Assembly: GCF_900119075.1 (NCBI RefSeq)
Contig: NZ_FPIP01000003.1
Location: 375,100-439,099 of the forward strand
Source: Ruminococcus flavefaciens
Lineage (GTDB): Bacteria > Bacillota > Clostridia > Oscillospirales > Ruminococcaceae
DNA length: 64,000 nucleotides
Reading direction: 5' to 3'
The notes beneath the pieces were generated by a model. That model searched no databases and was not told where the DNA came from. It worked only from the letters and a program-made list of their open reading frames with translations. The translations under genes were made by a program, and so were the position numbers. Below are positions 18,043 through 25,879 of the stretch, in pieces (the stretch's first letter is position 1; every line of letters begins with the position of its first letter).

Positions 18043-18690
18043 TTATTTTGTCTTTTGTGAAAGTGCGGTTATATTGTCGATAGCCCAGTCGAATGTATCT
18101 GTGGTTATTATAGAGCCGCAGTACGGACACTCGGCGGTCTGGTTGATATTCACCTGTGCGCCGCAGTGTGGACAGGTCTGGGTGGTAACTCCCGTTGAGG
18201 TCTTTGTTTTCACGCCTGTAGTCCTTGTCAGCGTCCACTCGTAGGTGAGGAACTTCTCGCTGACCTCGCTGCCGCTGACGATAGCTCCCATAACGTCGTC
18301 CTCTTTTTCGGGCTCGGGCTTTTTCTTTTTGGGCTTGCGGTGGTATTCGATAGTCCGCTTGATAGAATCTTTGAGGGACGAAAGTGCTACGCCGATGGTT
18401 ATGACGATTATTCAGGCGAGTATGGCAAGAAGCCAGAATTTCATCTCGCTTTTTGACTTGCACATGGTGCAGCCGTCACAGCTGAAGCAGCCGTCGCCGC
18501 TGCTGCTGTCACTGCCGTCTGCTGTATACTGGGGAGCAGTGGTGTTCTGCTCCACCTGCCAGTTGCTGTCGTAGCTGAAATCCTCGTCACCTGCGTAGCT
18601 GCCGAAGTCAAGACCTTTGGCGTTCATCGGCATGACCAGCAGACAAATCGCCGTCAGTATCAGCGGTATTATGCGTTAAATTTTTTTATA
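18043..18690 (-). pseudogene. Decayed paralogue of the neighbouring Tim44-like/zinc-ribbon protein
   Basis: The frame reads from a signal-peptide remnant (RIIPLILTAICLLVMPMNAK) through a Ser/Asp-rich part, a TM segment and a basic linker to a C-terminal zinc ribbon (CPHCG...CPYCG) ending ITALSQKTK. The upstream intact gene has the same start (AKGLDFG) and end (NIKALSQQTR). Three lesions are visible: the start ATG of the signal peptide is gone (TAT), TAA stands at the fifth codon (18676-18678), and TGA interrupts the TM segment (18412-18414). The Tim44-like middle is also missing, the linker joining directly to the part before EKFLTYEW. Confidence 0.85.
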
Positions 18691-18707
18691 TCATATCCCC
18701 GAAGCTT

Positions 18708-19634
18708 TTATCTTGTCTGCTGAGAGAGTGCCTTGATGTTTGTTACTACCCAGTCGAAATTATCTGTTGTAAGAACTGACTGGCAGTATTCGCATACGGT
18801 CGAGTGGTTGATATCTACATGAGCGCCGCAGTAAGGACAGGTCTGCGAAGTAGTGCCTGTCGAGCGTGATGTAACGACGCCTGTTGTACGAGCCATTGTC
18901 CACTCATAGGTCATGAACTTCTCCTTGGTCTTGCTGCCGCGGATAACCTTGCCTGTGCGGTCGTCAACAACGTAGTCCACGATTCGTGTATTGAGTTTTG
19001 CTATCATGATATCAAAGCCGTTTTCCTGCTTCCAGCCGAGGAGCTCAACTCCGAGGACTGATATGCGGTCAATGCAGTTTGTCTCAAAGCGCTGACGGTG
19101 AGCGTCAAGCTGTCTGTCCATCTGCGCGAACATTGCGTCTGACATATACGGGCGGAGTTCGCTGATATTCTTAGCCTGCCAGTCGTTCTGGAATCGCACA
19201 TAGAGATTTGCAAGCTTCTCCTTGAATTCGGTAGGCGAGAATGAAGGATCGACTCCCGAATATGAAGCAACACTCTTCAGCGAAGCCGGTGAGGTAGGCT
19301 GTATGTGAGGAGTATTCACAGGTCTGTTGGACTTTTTGCCTGATTTCAGCAATGAAGGACCAATTATAAGTATAAGGAATATGAGAATGATTATCCAGTC
19401 GTCGTCGGAGCTTGAACTGCCGCTGTGATGACCGCTGTAGGAGTAGTCATCATCGTCCCAGCTGCTTCCCCAGTCGCTGCCGCTGTCCCAACCGCTGTCA
19501 CCGCTGTCCCAGCCGCCTCCGAAGTCGGAATCACCCGAGAAGTCGCCGAAATCCAGTCCTTTTGCACGGACAGGCACAATGATAAGTCCAAGTATCAGAA
19601 CTATCATTGGTATCAATCTGAGTATTTTTTTCAT
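18708..19634 (-). CDS. Secreted/membrane Tim44-like protein with C-terminal zinc ribbon
   Basis: A 308-aa protein: signal peptide ending V-R-A-K, a Gly/Ser/Asp/Trp-rich stretch (residues ~28-75), one TM segment (WIIILIFLILIIGPSLL), a linker, a Tim44-like alpha/beta domain (~105-235, containing NDWQAKNISELRPYMSDAMF) and a zinc ribbon with CPYCG and CEYCQ. Such proteins occur in Firmicutes; a precise role is not known. GGGGGAAAATATT precedes the ATG. The gene downstream is a degraded duplicate. Confidence 0.75.
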   Translation of the reverse strand: MKKILRLIPMIVLILGLIIVPVRAKGLDFGDFSGDSDFGGGWDSGDSGWDSGSDWGSSWDDDDYSYSGHHSGSSSSDDDWIIILIFLILIIGPSLLKSGKKSNRPVNTPHIQPTSPASLKSVASYSGVDPSFSPTEFKEKLANLYVRFQNDWQAKNISELRPYMSDAMFAQMDRQLDAHRQRFETNCIDRISVLGVELLGWKQENGFDIMIAKLNTRIVDYVVDDRTGKVIRGSKTKEKFMTYEWTMARTTGVVTSRSTGTTSQTCPYCGAHVDINHSTVCEYCQSVLTTDNFDWVVTNIKALSQQTR

Positions 19635-19672
19635 AATATTTTCCCCCTATATCATGATGATTTGAAGAGATA

Positions 19673-21301
19673 CTATTTTCTTTCAAATGTAGGTACTTTA
19701 TAATCTTTGCCATAAAGTTCTTTGTAAGTTTCATTTGTACATACTATATATGTATTTATAGTTTCTTTCCTGTCTTTGAAAACCCTTGAAGCAGGCAGAG
19801 AATAGGCAACAGCAGTATATTCTGCTTTTATATTTAGTTCCTCGCATATTTCGTGTGTAAAAAACGGATTATTACAAATAATAAAGTCAGGATTTCCTTT
19901 TGATCTTATTCTTGCTATCTCTTCTTTTTTTTCTTCTTCAGAAGGAAGAATATGAGTTATGAAAGAATAACTGTCAAATGGTCCATAATAAAAAATATGG
20001 TCAAAATATGGATTTGCAGAGATACATTGTCCGATAGGATATATATACCATCCAGCTAAAAATTTTTTATTGGTTAGATTTTTAGATTTTATCCATTTGG
20101 CGAGATCTTTACTGGGATAATATGCACTATTAAAATCAGTATAATAACAGCAGCCGCTCCAGTACAGATTTATAGATGAAAAAATCATAGCAGCGCCAAA
20201 CATGATTATTTTGGCTAATTTTAAAGATATTTTTGCTTTTTCAAAAATCTGAGCAATTATTTCTGTTTTGATTTTTTCTTTATCTAAAGATATCCATAGA
20301 ACGTATAATAAATATATCAGAAACATTCCGAAATGATGCGGCATTATGTAAACAGATGTTAAGATGGAAAGGAAGAAATACGGTACAAACAATTCAAAGA
20401 GCATTTTTCTTTTCTTGCCGATGAAAAAAAGACATATCCAGAGCATTAGAGAAAAGAGTGCTGCGGTCAGTGTTTCGTATAATGGATTTATCTCCGACTG
20501 CATCAGATATACATCTGAAGAATAAGAGGTTATAAGTGTTTCGGAAGGTATAAACAAGAAACTTAATAATAAACAAAAAAGATAACTGTGTTTTTTGATT
20601 GAAATATCTTCTGAGGCGTAAGTATCACTTCTTGGTATGATGTTGATTATTAAAAATACAGCAATTGTAAGAAGAATAACATAAGAAATCAAAAGCTTTT
20701 TATTACTTATTACGTTCATTATGCATTTTTTTATACTGTGCTTATGAAACGCCTCACTTAAAAGGTCAGCAATTACGATACCGCCTGCAAAGGCGATGCC
20801 ATATGAATGCAGCGAACACATAAAAATAAGCGAAAAGCAATACACTACAGGTTTATTATAACGATCCTTATAAAGCATTGCCGTAAGCAGTACCGACAGC
20901 ATAAGAAGTATATACGGACGTGAAATAACACTGTACTGATAAAGCAAAAAGTAGCTTAAAGGAATGAGCGTTCTTGTTATCCTGCTGAATGGAGAACGAA
21001 ATTCGATAAGGAAAAGTACTGCTTCAAAAAACAAAAAATTAATCGCTTTTATAGTTAATTCATAAGGCAGACCAAGTTTTATTGCTAATTTCAGTATTAT
21101 ATGCCATAAAGGAGGATGTCCTTCATAATGTGGCCAAAAAAAGAATATATCATGCCATGAAGCGTCTCTTGCAATAAGGTATGCCTGTGCTTCATCAAAC
21201 CACGGTTCGTGAAAAATTAGTCCTATGATGACTAAAGTTGAAACGATAGCTATAAGAATAAGTGATATAATATTATCTTTGTTTTTCAGCGATTTTATCA
21301 T
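19673..21301 (-). CDS. Polytopic GT-C type glycosyltransferase-like protein
   Basis: A 542-aa protein with about ten hydrophobic segments. The first extracytoplasmic loop contains FDEAQAYLIARDASWHDI and HYEGHPPLWH, the Asp-Glu and His features typical of lipid-linked-sugar glycosyltransferases of the GT-C class (PMT/ArnT-like). The C-terminal ~130 residues are a soluble domain. The exact donor and acceptor are unknown. The gene is noticeably richer in A+T than its neighbours, as is its flank. A promoter is seen at 21360-21388. Confidence 0.65.
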   Translation of the reverse strand: MIKSLKNKDNIISLILIAIVSTLVIIGLIFHEPWFDEAQAYLIARDASWHDIFFFWPHYEGHPPLWHIILKLAIKLGLPYELTIKAINFLFFEAVLFLIEFRSPFSRITRTLIPLSYFLLYQYSVISRPYILLMLSVLLTAMLYKDRYNKPVVYCFSLIFMCSLHSYGIAFAGGIVIADLLSEAFHKHSIKKCIMNVISNKKLLISYVILLTIAVFLIINIIPRSDTYASEDISIKKHSYLFCLLLSFLFIPSETLITSYSSDVYLMQSEINPLYETLTAALFSLMLWICLFFIGKKRKMLFELFVPYFFLSILTSVYIMPHHFGMFLIYLLYVLWISLDKEKIKTEIIAQIFEKAKISLKLAKIIMFGAAMIFSSINLYWSGCCYYTDFNSAYYPSKDLAKWIKSKNLTNKKFLAGWYIYPIGQCISANPYFDHIFYYGPFDSYSFITHILPSEEEKKEEIARIRSKGNPDFIICNNPFFTHEICEELNIKAEYTAVAYSLPASRVFKDRKETINTYIVCTNETYKELYGKDYKVPTFERK

Positions 21302-21359
21302 TTATTATTCCTTTCAGTTTATCTAAACTATGTATATAATATTTTTATATGCTTGTTAT

Positions 21360-21388
21360 ATTATAACATACTTTATCTGTTTTGTCAC
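21360..21388 (-). promoter_or_regulatory. Promoter of the GT-C type glycosyltransferase gene
   Basis: On the minus strand GTGACA (21383-21388) and TATAAT (21360-21365) with a 17-bp spacer, giving a leader of about 50 nt to the ATG. Confidence 0.65.
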
Positions 21389-21495
21389 ACGAAATGCTGT
21401 GTCATTTTATACAAAAAATCCTCTCGTTTTTTGTTACAGGAGCGTAATCGTCAAAAAATCGCAACTGTATTTTTGCACTTTTTTACCAAAAAATA

Positions 21496-21524
21496 TTGAC
21501 AAATCCATAAATTCAAGTTAAAAT
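21496..21524 (+). promoter_or_regulatory. Promoter of the antitoxin-like gene
   Basis: TTGACA at 21496-21501 and TAAAAT at 21519-21524 with a 17-bp spacer. The ATG is at 21564, preceded by GGGAGCGG. Confidence 0.75.
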
Positions 21525-21563
21525 AGTAGTCGGGGATCATTTTTTTGAAGGGAGCGGCTTTCC

Positions 21564-21833
21564 ATGATATCTATTAAAAATGAGGACTTCTGTGAAAATT
21601 ATGAGCTTTTTGAGAAGCTGTGCTCTATGACGGGCGAGCCTATCAGGCTTGTAAAGGACAATTGCTCAGATATGATAGTAATGACAGCCGATACCTTTGA
21701 AAAACGCAGGAAAATGCTTGATCTCCGAGAAAAAATCCTCGGCGCGGACGCCGATACGCACCTAAACTTTGAAAACGACGGCATCAAAAAGCTGGGGCAG
21801 TATATCAGCGAACTGGAAAAAAACGGGGAATAA
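21564..21833 (+). CDS. Phd/YefM-like antitoxin (solitary)
   Basis: An 89-aa acidic protein. Its N-terminal half (YELFEKLCSMTGEPIRLVKD, then DMIVMTADTFEKRRKML) follows the pattern of Phd/YefM antitoxins: a short beta segment followed by 'M-t-x-x-x-F-E-K'. The C-terminal half would be the toxin-binding helix. No toxin gene lies next to it: the next gene, pspA, is 158 nt downstream behind its own promoter. The assignment rests on pattern only; a small unrelated regulator is possible. Confidence 0.5.
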   Translation: MISIKNEDFCENYELFEKLCSMTGEPIRLVKDNCSDMIVMTADTFEKRRKMLDLREKILGADADTHLNFENDGIKKLGQYISELEKNGE

Positions 21834-21900
21834 TCTGGTAATAATGCGTTCACAGATACTGCTGATAAATGAAAATCAGATGAAATCAATACCCTTTTTG

Positions 21901-21929
21901 TTGACAAGTAAATTATAATACAATATAAT
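21901..21929 (+). promoter_or_regulatory. Promoter of pspA
   Basis: TTGACA at 21901-21906 and TATAAT at 21924-21929 with a 17-bp spacer, matching consensus at every position. The leader to the ATG at 21992 is about 56 nt with AGGAGGATC in it. Confidence 0.9.
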
Positions 21930-21991
21930 GGACTTGTGATACAGGGGGTGTGTCATGAAGCATTCTTACATGAAACAGGAGGATCATTATT

Positions 21992-22699
21992 ATGGGAATT
22001 TTTGCAAGATTAAGCGACCTTCTCAAGTCAAACGTAAACGACCTTATCGACAGAGCTGAAGATCCTGAGAAGATGGTCAAGCAGGTCATCATCGACATGC
22101 AGACCGAGCTCACAAAGGCTACTCAGAATTACGGCAAGGCTAAGGCAAGTGAGAGACTTGCTGAAAAGAAGTACCTTGAAGCTGAAAAGATATCTGCCGA
22201 CTGGGAGGCAAAGGCTAAGCAGGCTCTCGCCAAGGGCGATCAGGAGCTGGCTAAGCAGGCTCTCGCAAGAAAGGTCAAGGCTGACGAGGACGTTTCTAAC
22301 TATAAAGAGATGTATGAGTCTATCTCTGACCAGACCGAGGCTATCGGCGATCAGGTAGAGGTGCTCAAGTCAAAGCTTGAAGAGGCTAAGAGCCGTCAGG
22401 CAATGCTCATCGCACGTTCACAGATGGCTGATACAAAGAAGAATCTGGCAAAGGCTTCGGGAAGCTTCGACGGCAACTCGTCTTTTGAGAAGTTCCAGAG
22501 AATGGAAGAAAAGATAGAGCGCAAGGAGGCTGAGGCTGACGCTTTTTCTGAGATAGCAGGCGACGCTCTCTCAGGCGGCAGCGGTGATGACCTCAAGGAC
22601 TCATTTGCAAAGCTTGAATCAGACGCAAAGGTAGACGCAGAGCTCCAGAGACTCATGGCTGAGATGAACGGCGGCGCTGATTCACAGGACGCAGAATAA
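21992..22699 (+). CDS. pspA: PspA/IM30 family membrane-stress protein
   Basis: A 235-aa, almost entirely helical coiled-coil protein. The start MGIFARLSDLLKSNVNDLID and the next segment AEDPEKMVKQVIIDMQTEL are the PspA/IM30 signature (amphipathic helix 1 and the oligomerising core). These proteins form ESCRT-III-like polymers on damaged membranes. AACAGGAGGATC precedes the ATG and a consensus promoter lies upstream. A 57-residue membrane protein follows and may be its partner. Confidence 0.92.
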   Translation: MGIFARLSDLLKSNVNDLIDRAEDPEKMVKQVIIDMQTELTKATQNYGKAKASERLAEKKYLEAEKISADWEAKAKQALAKGDQELAKQALARKVKADEDVSNYKEMYESISDQTEAIGDQVEVLKSKLEEAKSRQAMLIARSQMADTKKNLAKASGSFDGNSSFEKFQRMEEKIERKEAEADAFSEIAGDALSGGSGDDLKDSFAKLESDAKVDAELQRLMAEMNGGADSQDAE

Positions 22700-22723
22700 A
22701 ACCAACGAAAAGGACAAAACATT

Positions 22724-22897
22724 ATGAGCCGCAAGAATAAAGACGACTATTCCGCAAAGAAAATGTTCAGGGATTCAGTGCCTGTTATCGGTGCTATATG
22801 CCTTGTTATCGTATCAGTATCATACATACTTTTCCGCAGCTGGAGCAATAAGCTCTATTATGAGAAGTGGAAGGAATACGAGGACTGCGGTATCTGA
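22724..22897 (+). CDS. Small single-TM membrane protein
   Basis: A 57-aa protein: basic N-terminus (MSRKNKDDYSAKKMFRDS), one TM helix (PVIGAICLVIVSVSYILF) and a Tyr/Lys/Glu-rich tail (NKLYYEKWKEYEDCGI). AAAAGGAC lies before the ATG, 24 nt after pspA, so it is probably co-transcribed. No family is recognised. Confidence 0.6.
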   Translation: MSRKNKDDYSAKKMFRDSVPVIGAICLVIVSVSYILFRSWSNKLYYEKWKEYEDCGI

Positions 22898-22906
22898 ATA
22901 AGACAT

Positions 22907-23216
22907 AAAAGCTCCGAAAGCATAACCATGATACTCATATAGAAGTTTTATAATTATTATTGAGAGAACCCCTTTTGAAAAAGGGGCTTCTCTCAAACTC
23001 TCTCCCTAAAACTTTCGTTTTGTTTTTTCACAGATAGGGCGCTCCTGCATTTTGCAGGTGTTTTTTTATTTAAGGAGCGCCCTATCTGCGAAAAAACCAG
23101 ATAAAAGTCTTTGGAAAGGGGTATGGGGGAGAACCTTTCCTCAGAAAGGTTTCCCCCATAATTAACTGTAAGCTTCTATATAAGTGTTGCGGTTAAAGCT
23201 TCGGAGCTTTTCAAAT
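22907..23216. repeat. Palindromic composite repeat element (~310 bp)
   Basis: This fills the 377-bp gap between the small membrane protein and the cellulase. The left part (from AAAGCTCCGAAAGCATAACC, with CTCATATAGAAG) is an inverted relative of the right part (CTTCTATATAAG ... TTAAAGCTTCGGAGCTTT). The centre is a perfect inverted repeat AGATAGGGCGCTCCT / AGGAGCGCCCTATCT around 23033-23087, which contains a smaller CCTGCA/TGCAGG hairpin with a T-run. The right part has a GGGGGAGAACCTTTC/GAAAGGTTTCCCCC hairpin. Its right half recurs at 31469-31580. Confidence 0.75.
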
Positions 23217-23232
23217 TTCCGGTCAACGCTGC

Positions 23233-23263
23233 AAAAAAGCTCCCCGATATATTCGGGGAGCTT
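23233..23263 (-). terminator. Terminator of the cellulase gene
   Basis: Perfect stem AAGCTCCCCGA/TCGGGGAGCTT (23237-23247 and 23253-23263) followed on the minus strand by six T residues (23233-23238). It lies 12 nt after the stop codon. Confidence 0.9.
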
Positions 23264-23274
23264 TCGATGTTATC

Positions 23275-25761
23275 TTACTTTGTGTTTGGGAAGAGGCTTG
23301 TTCTCTTGTTGAGAAGGAACTCCTGAATAAAGAGTGCGTCGTTTGATGTAATGCCGCGTACATTCTTATCAACGTCTGCATTGGTATAGCCATCTTCTGT
23401 GAGGTGGTTCTTGTCAGTACCGTTTATGCCGTACTTGTTCGGGTTAGCAAGTGACTGCATGATAAGAACGACGTCTGACATATCAACTGTGCCGTCGCAG
23501 TTTGCGTCGCCGTATACTACACTGTCAACAGGCTCATTTTTTCCGCCTGAGTTTGGCTTGCTGTCTGTTGTAGTTGTTGTATTGCTTGTTGTAGTAACTG
23601 TTGTACGCTGGTCAGTAACTGTCGTAGTTGTAGTACTCCCAGTTGTTGTGGTGGTTGTTGTAGAAGTAGTTGTAGTAGTGGTCTTGTTTGGCTGCGGAGC
23701 AGTAGTTGTTGTTACCTTTGGAGTATCGCTGCCTGTGCCGCCGAGACCGTCAGCCTTTGTGCCGTCGGGCTCCTCGCCGTAGTAGAGCTTGCCGTTTACG
23801 TATACAGGAACATAAGGAGTGATAACGCCTACAGCAGAGCCGTCAGCGCCCTTTGCTGTCTTGCCCAGGTCCTTAGCTGACCAGTCGTTTGATGAATCCC
23901 AGCCGCTGCCGTAGTCAGGCATTACAAGTGCAAGGAGTATCTCGCACTGCTGCTGTCCCTCGGAAATAGGAAGAACAACTCGTCCGTCGGGGAGATTTAC
24001 CTCGATGTAGTAGATGTCTCCGCTGTACTGGATAGGCTTGGATATCTCAGCTGTCTTGTAGCCCTTGCCCGAATACATAGCGGACTGGTCACGGTCACAG
24101 CGGATAACGAGGTCCTCGGGGTTCTTGCCCTGAGCCTTTACCTCGCTGAGGTCCATATAGTATCTGAATGAGATGTTGTCCTGTACTCTTGCAGGCCATG
24201 CGGAGTGGTTAGTTACCTTGAAGCTGATAGTCTGTCCGCTTGATTCAGCGCCCTTTGAGAGTACCTCAACGTAGAACTCGGGACCGTCGTGAACTTCCTT
24301 CTGTGGGAAGCTTGGGTCCTTTGTGCCGCCGTACTTGTCTACCATTTTACAGAGCATAGCTGTGAAGCCTGCGTTATAGTCTGTAGCTACCTCGTTGTTG
24401 ATGAAGTCCTGACGGTCGTCGTGGTATGAGCCGTCCTCATTAGGACCTCCTACGAGAGCGCCGTAGAGGATATGTCTTGTCTTATCAGGTATCTTCAGGT
24501 CGTTCTTCCATGAGCCGTGAGCTGTACGGTGGTGAGGATTCTGAGGATACTTGTCGCCGAAGCCTACAACGTAGCTCTGCTTCAGCGGATTGTCGCCGAG
24601 AGCGTAGTTTACCTGAGTCTCAGCGAAATCTGTGTACTTGTCAGCCTCTGACTTGAGGATAGTATCGCTTGCAACAGTTGAGATGAAAGCAGCTGTGTTA
24701 GCGTATCTGAGACAGCCCCAGTTGCTGAGCCAGCGGAGTCCGCCGTCTATCTTCTTAGCTTCCACGCCGTTTACCCAGCGGTCACAGTGCTTCTTAACGT
24801 GAGCGATAGCGCTGGAGTCGTTGGTATTTATAGCGTAGAGCAGCATAGCGCCCTGCATATTGTCGTCCCAGCAGTGTGACCAGCCGTAAGCGAGAGTATC
24901 GCCCTCGCCCAGCATTTTGCCGAGATTAGGAATGTAGCCCTTTGCGTCAGCAAGGTAGCTCTCGTCCTTTGTAGCGATGTAGAGCCAGTTTGCAGCGTAG
25001 AAGAGCTCGTCATAGAAGTGGCTTGACTGATAGAAGCCCTGAGCGTCGCTCTTATTGTAAACATCGTCGCTTGGAGATGTCTTTGCTATCTTGTAGATGT
25101 TCTCAGCGTGCTTGATATAGTCAGCCTTCTTTGAAGCGTCTATATCGCCGTCGAGAGCTGCCGCACCTGCTGCGAGAGCAGCTGCCATTTCGCCGAATAC
25201 AGCGGAGCAGCCCTTGGAAGCTGTGAGTGAAGCTCTTGCCTCTGCAACGGAATGTCCGTTGTCCTCCATACCGTATTCCAGAAGCTCAACAGGTCCCCAC
25301 CATGTATGGTCGTGCTTACCGATACCTACCTGATATACTATCTCTGTGCCCTTGTCGCACTCAGCGAGATAATCCAGAGCGAACATGAGGTTGTTCTCAT
25401 AGGTCTGCTTGAGCCCTGTCTTTTCAAGACCGTCGGGGTACTGATAAAGTCCCCAAGCCAGCATTGAAGCCGAGTAGGACATAGGCAGGTTGAACTTTAC
25501 GTGGTCGCCTGCGTCGTACCAGCCGCCCAGTACGGGGTCGCTCATAGCCGAGTCAGCCTTCCACTCAACTCTGTTCCACTCGGGGAGCGGACCTGCCTGC
25601 TGTGCCTCATAGAAGAACAGCGACTTATCCAAAGCGTCAGCGTAGTTGAACTTGCTGTCAGCTGCGTTTACAGTAGTCATAACACCTGCGGGCAGAGCCG
25701 AAACTGATGTCGATGCCAGCAGGACAGCGGAAAGGATTCCGCCTGTCAGTTTTTTTAGCAT
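23275..25761 (-). CDS. Cellulosomal family 9 glycoside hydrolase with CBM3 and dockerin
   Basis: An 828-aa secreted cellulase. Signal peptide to about residue 33; GH9 catalytic domain ~36-475 with the Asp pair of YDAGDHVKF (Asp83, Asp86), the HHRTAHGS motif (His410-411) and the general acid Glu457 in INNEVATDYNAGF; a CBM3-like beta-sandwich ~490-645 (processive endoglucanase layout); a Thr-rich linker ~675-740; and a dockerin ~752-822 with calcium loop DANCDGTVDMSD and a second, degenerate one (NADVDKNVRGITSND). The dockerin means it is built into a cellulosome through a cohesin-bearing scaffoldin. A promoter lies 80 nt upstream. Confidence 0.95.
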   Translation of the reverse strand: MLKKLTGGILSAVLLASTSVSALPAGVMTTVNAADSKFNYADALDKSLFFYEAQQAGPLPEWNRVEWKADSAMSDPVLGGWYDAGDHVKFNLPMSYSASMLAWGLYQYPDGLEKTGLKQTYENNLMFALDYLAECDKGTEIVYQVGIGKHDHTWWGPVELLEYGMEDNGHSVAEARASLTASKGCSAVFGEMAAALAAGAAALDGDIDASKKADYIKHAENIYKIAKTSPSDDVYNKSDAQGFYQSSHFYDELFYAANWLYIATKDESYLADAKGYIPNLGKMLGEGDTLAYGWSHCWDDNMQGAMLLYAINTNDSSAIAHVKKHCDRWVNGVEAKKIDGGLRWLSNWGCLRYANTAAFISTVASDTILKSEADKYTDFAETQVNYALGDNPLKQSYVVGFGDKYPQNPHHRTAHGSWKNDLKIPDKTRHILYGALVGGPNEDGSYHDDRQDFINNEVATDYNAGFTAMLCKMVDKYGGTKDPSFPQKEVHDGPEFYVEVLSKGAESSGQTISFKVTNHSAWPARVQDNISFRYYMDLSEVKAQGKNPEDLVIRCDRDQSAMYSGKGYKTAEISKPIQYSGDIYYIEVNLPDGRVVLPISEGQQQCEILLALVMPDYGSGWDSSNDWSAKDLGKTAKGADGSAVGVITPYVPVYVNGKLYYGEEPDGTKADGLGGTGSDTPKVTTTTAPQPNKTTTTTTSTTTTTTTGSTTTTTVTDQRTTVTTTSNTTTTTDSKPNSGGKNEPVDSVVYGDANCDGTVDMSDVVLIMQSLANPNKYGINGTDKNHLTEDGYTNADVDKNVRGITSNDALFIQEFLLNKRTSLFPNTK

Positions 25762-25839
25762 TGTAAAACTCTCCTCTCATAATATATTGCTCCGCTCTGC
25801 GCGGAGCTTCCTCACGAGTATACATAGCTATACAATGTT

Positions 25840-25868
25840 ATTATGCCACAAAATACCGTTCATGTCAA
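25840..25868 (-). promoter_or_regulatory. Promoter of the GH9 cellulase gene
   Basis: On the minus strand TTGACA (25863-25868) and CATAAT (25840-25845), 17-bp spacer. It starts just after the yqfD stop, so the cellulase is its own transcription unit with a leader of about 70 nt. Confidence 0.85.
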
Positions 25869-25879
25869 GGCTTGCGGGT

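Noticed and set aside
18412-18414. In-frame TGA in a TM segment as possible recoding (Trp or selenocysteine)
   Set aside because: A second stop (TAA at 18676-18678) and loss of the start codon occur in the same gene, and no SECIS-like need is seen; simple decay explains all.
23540-23700. Tandem ACA/ACT-type repeats as a simple-sequence element
   Set aside because: They encode the Thr-rich linker of the cellulase, normal for cellulosomal enzymes.
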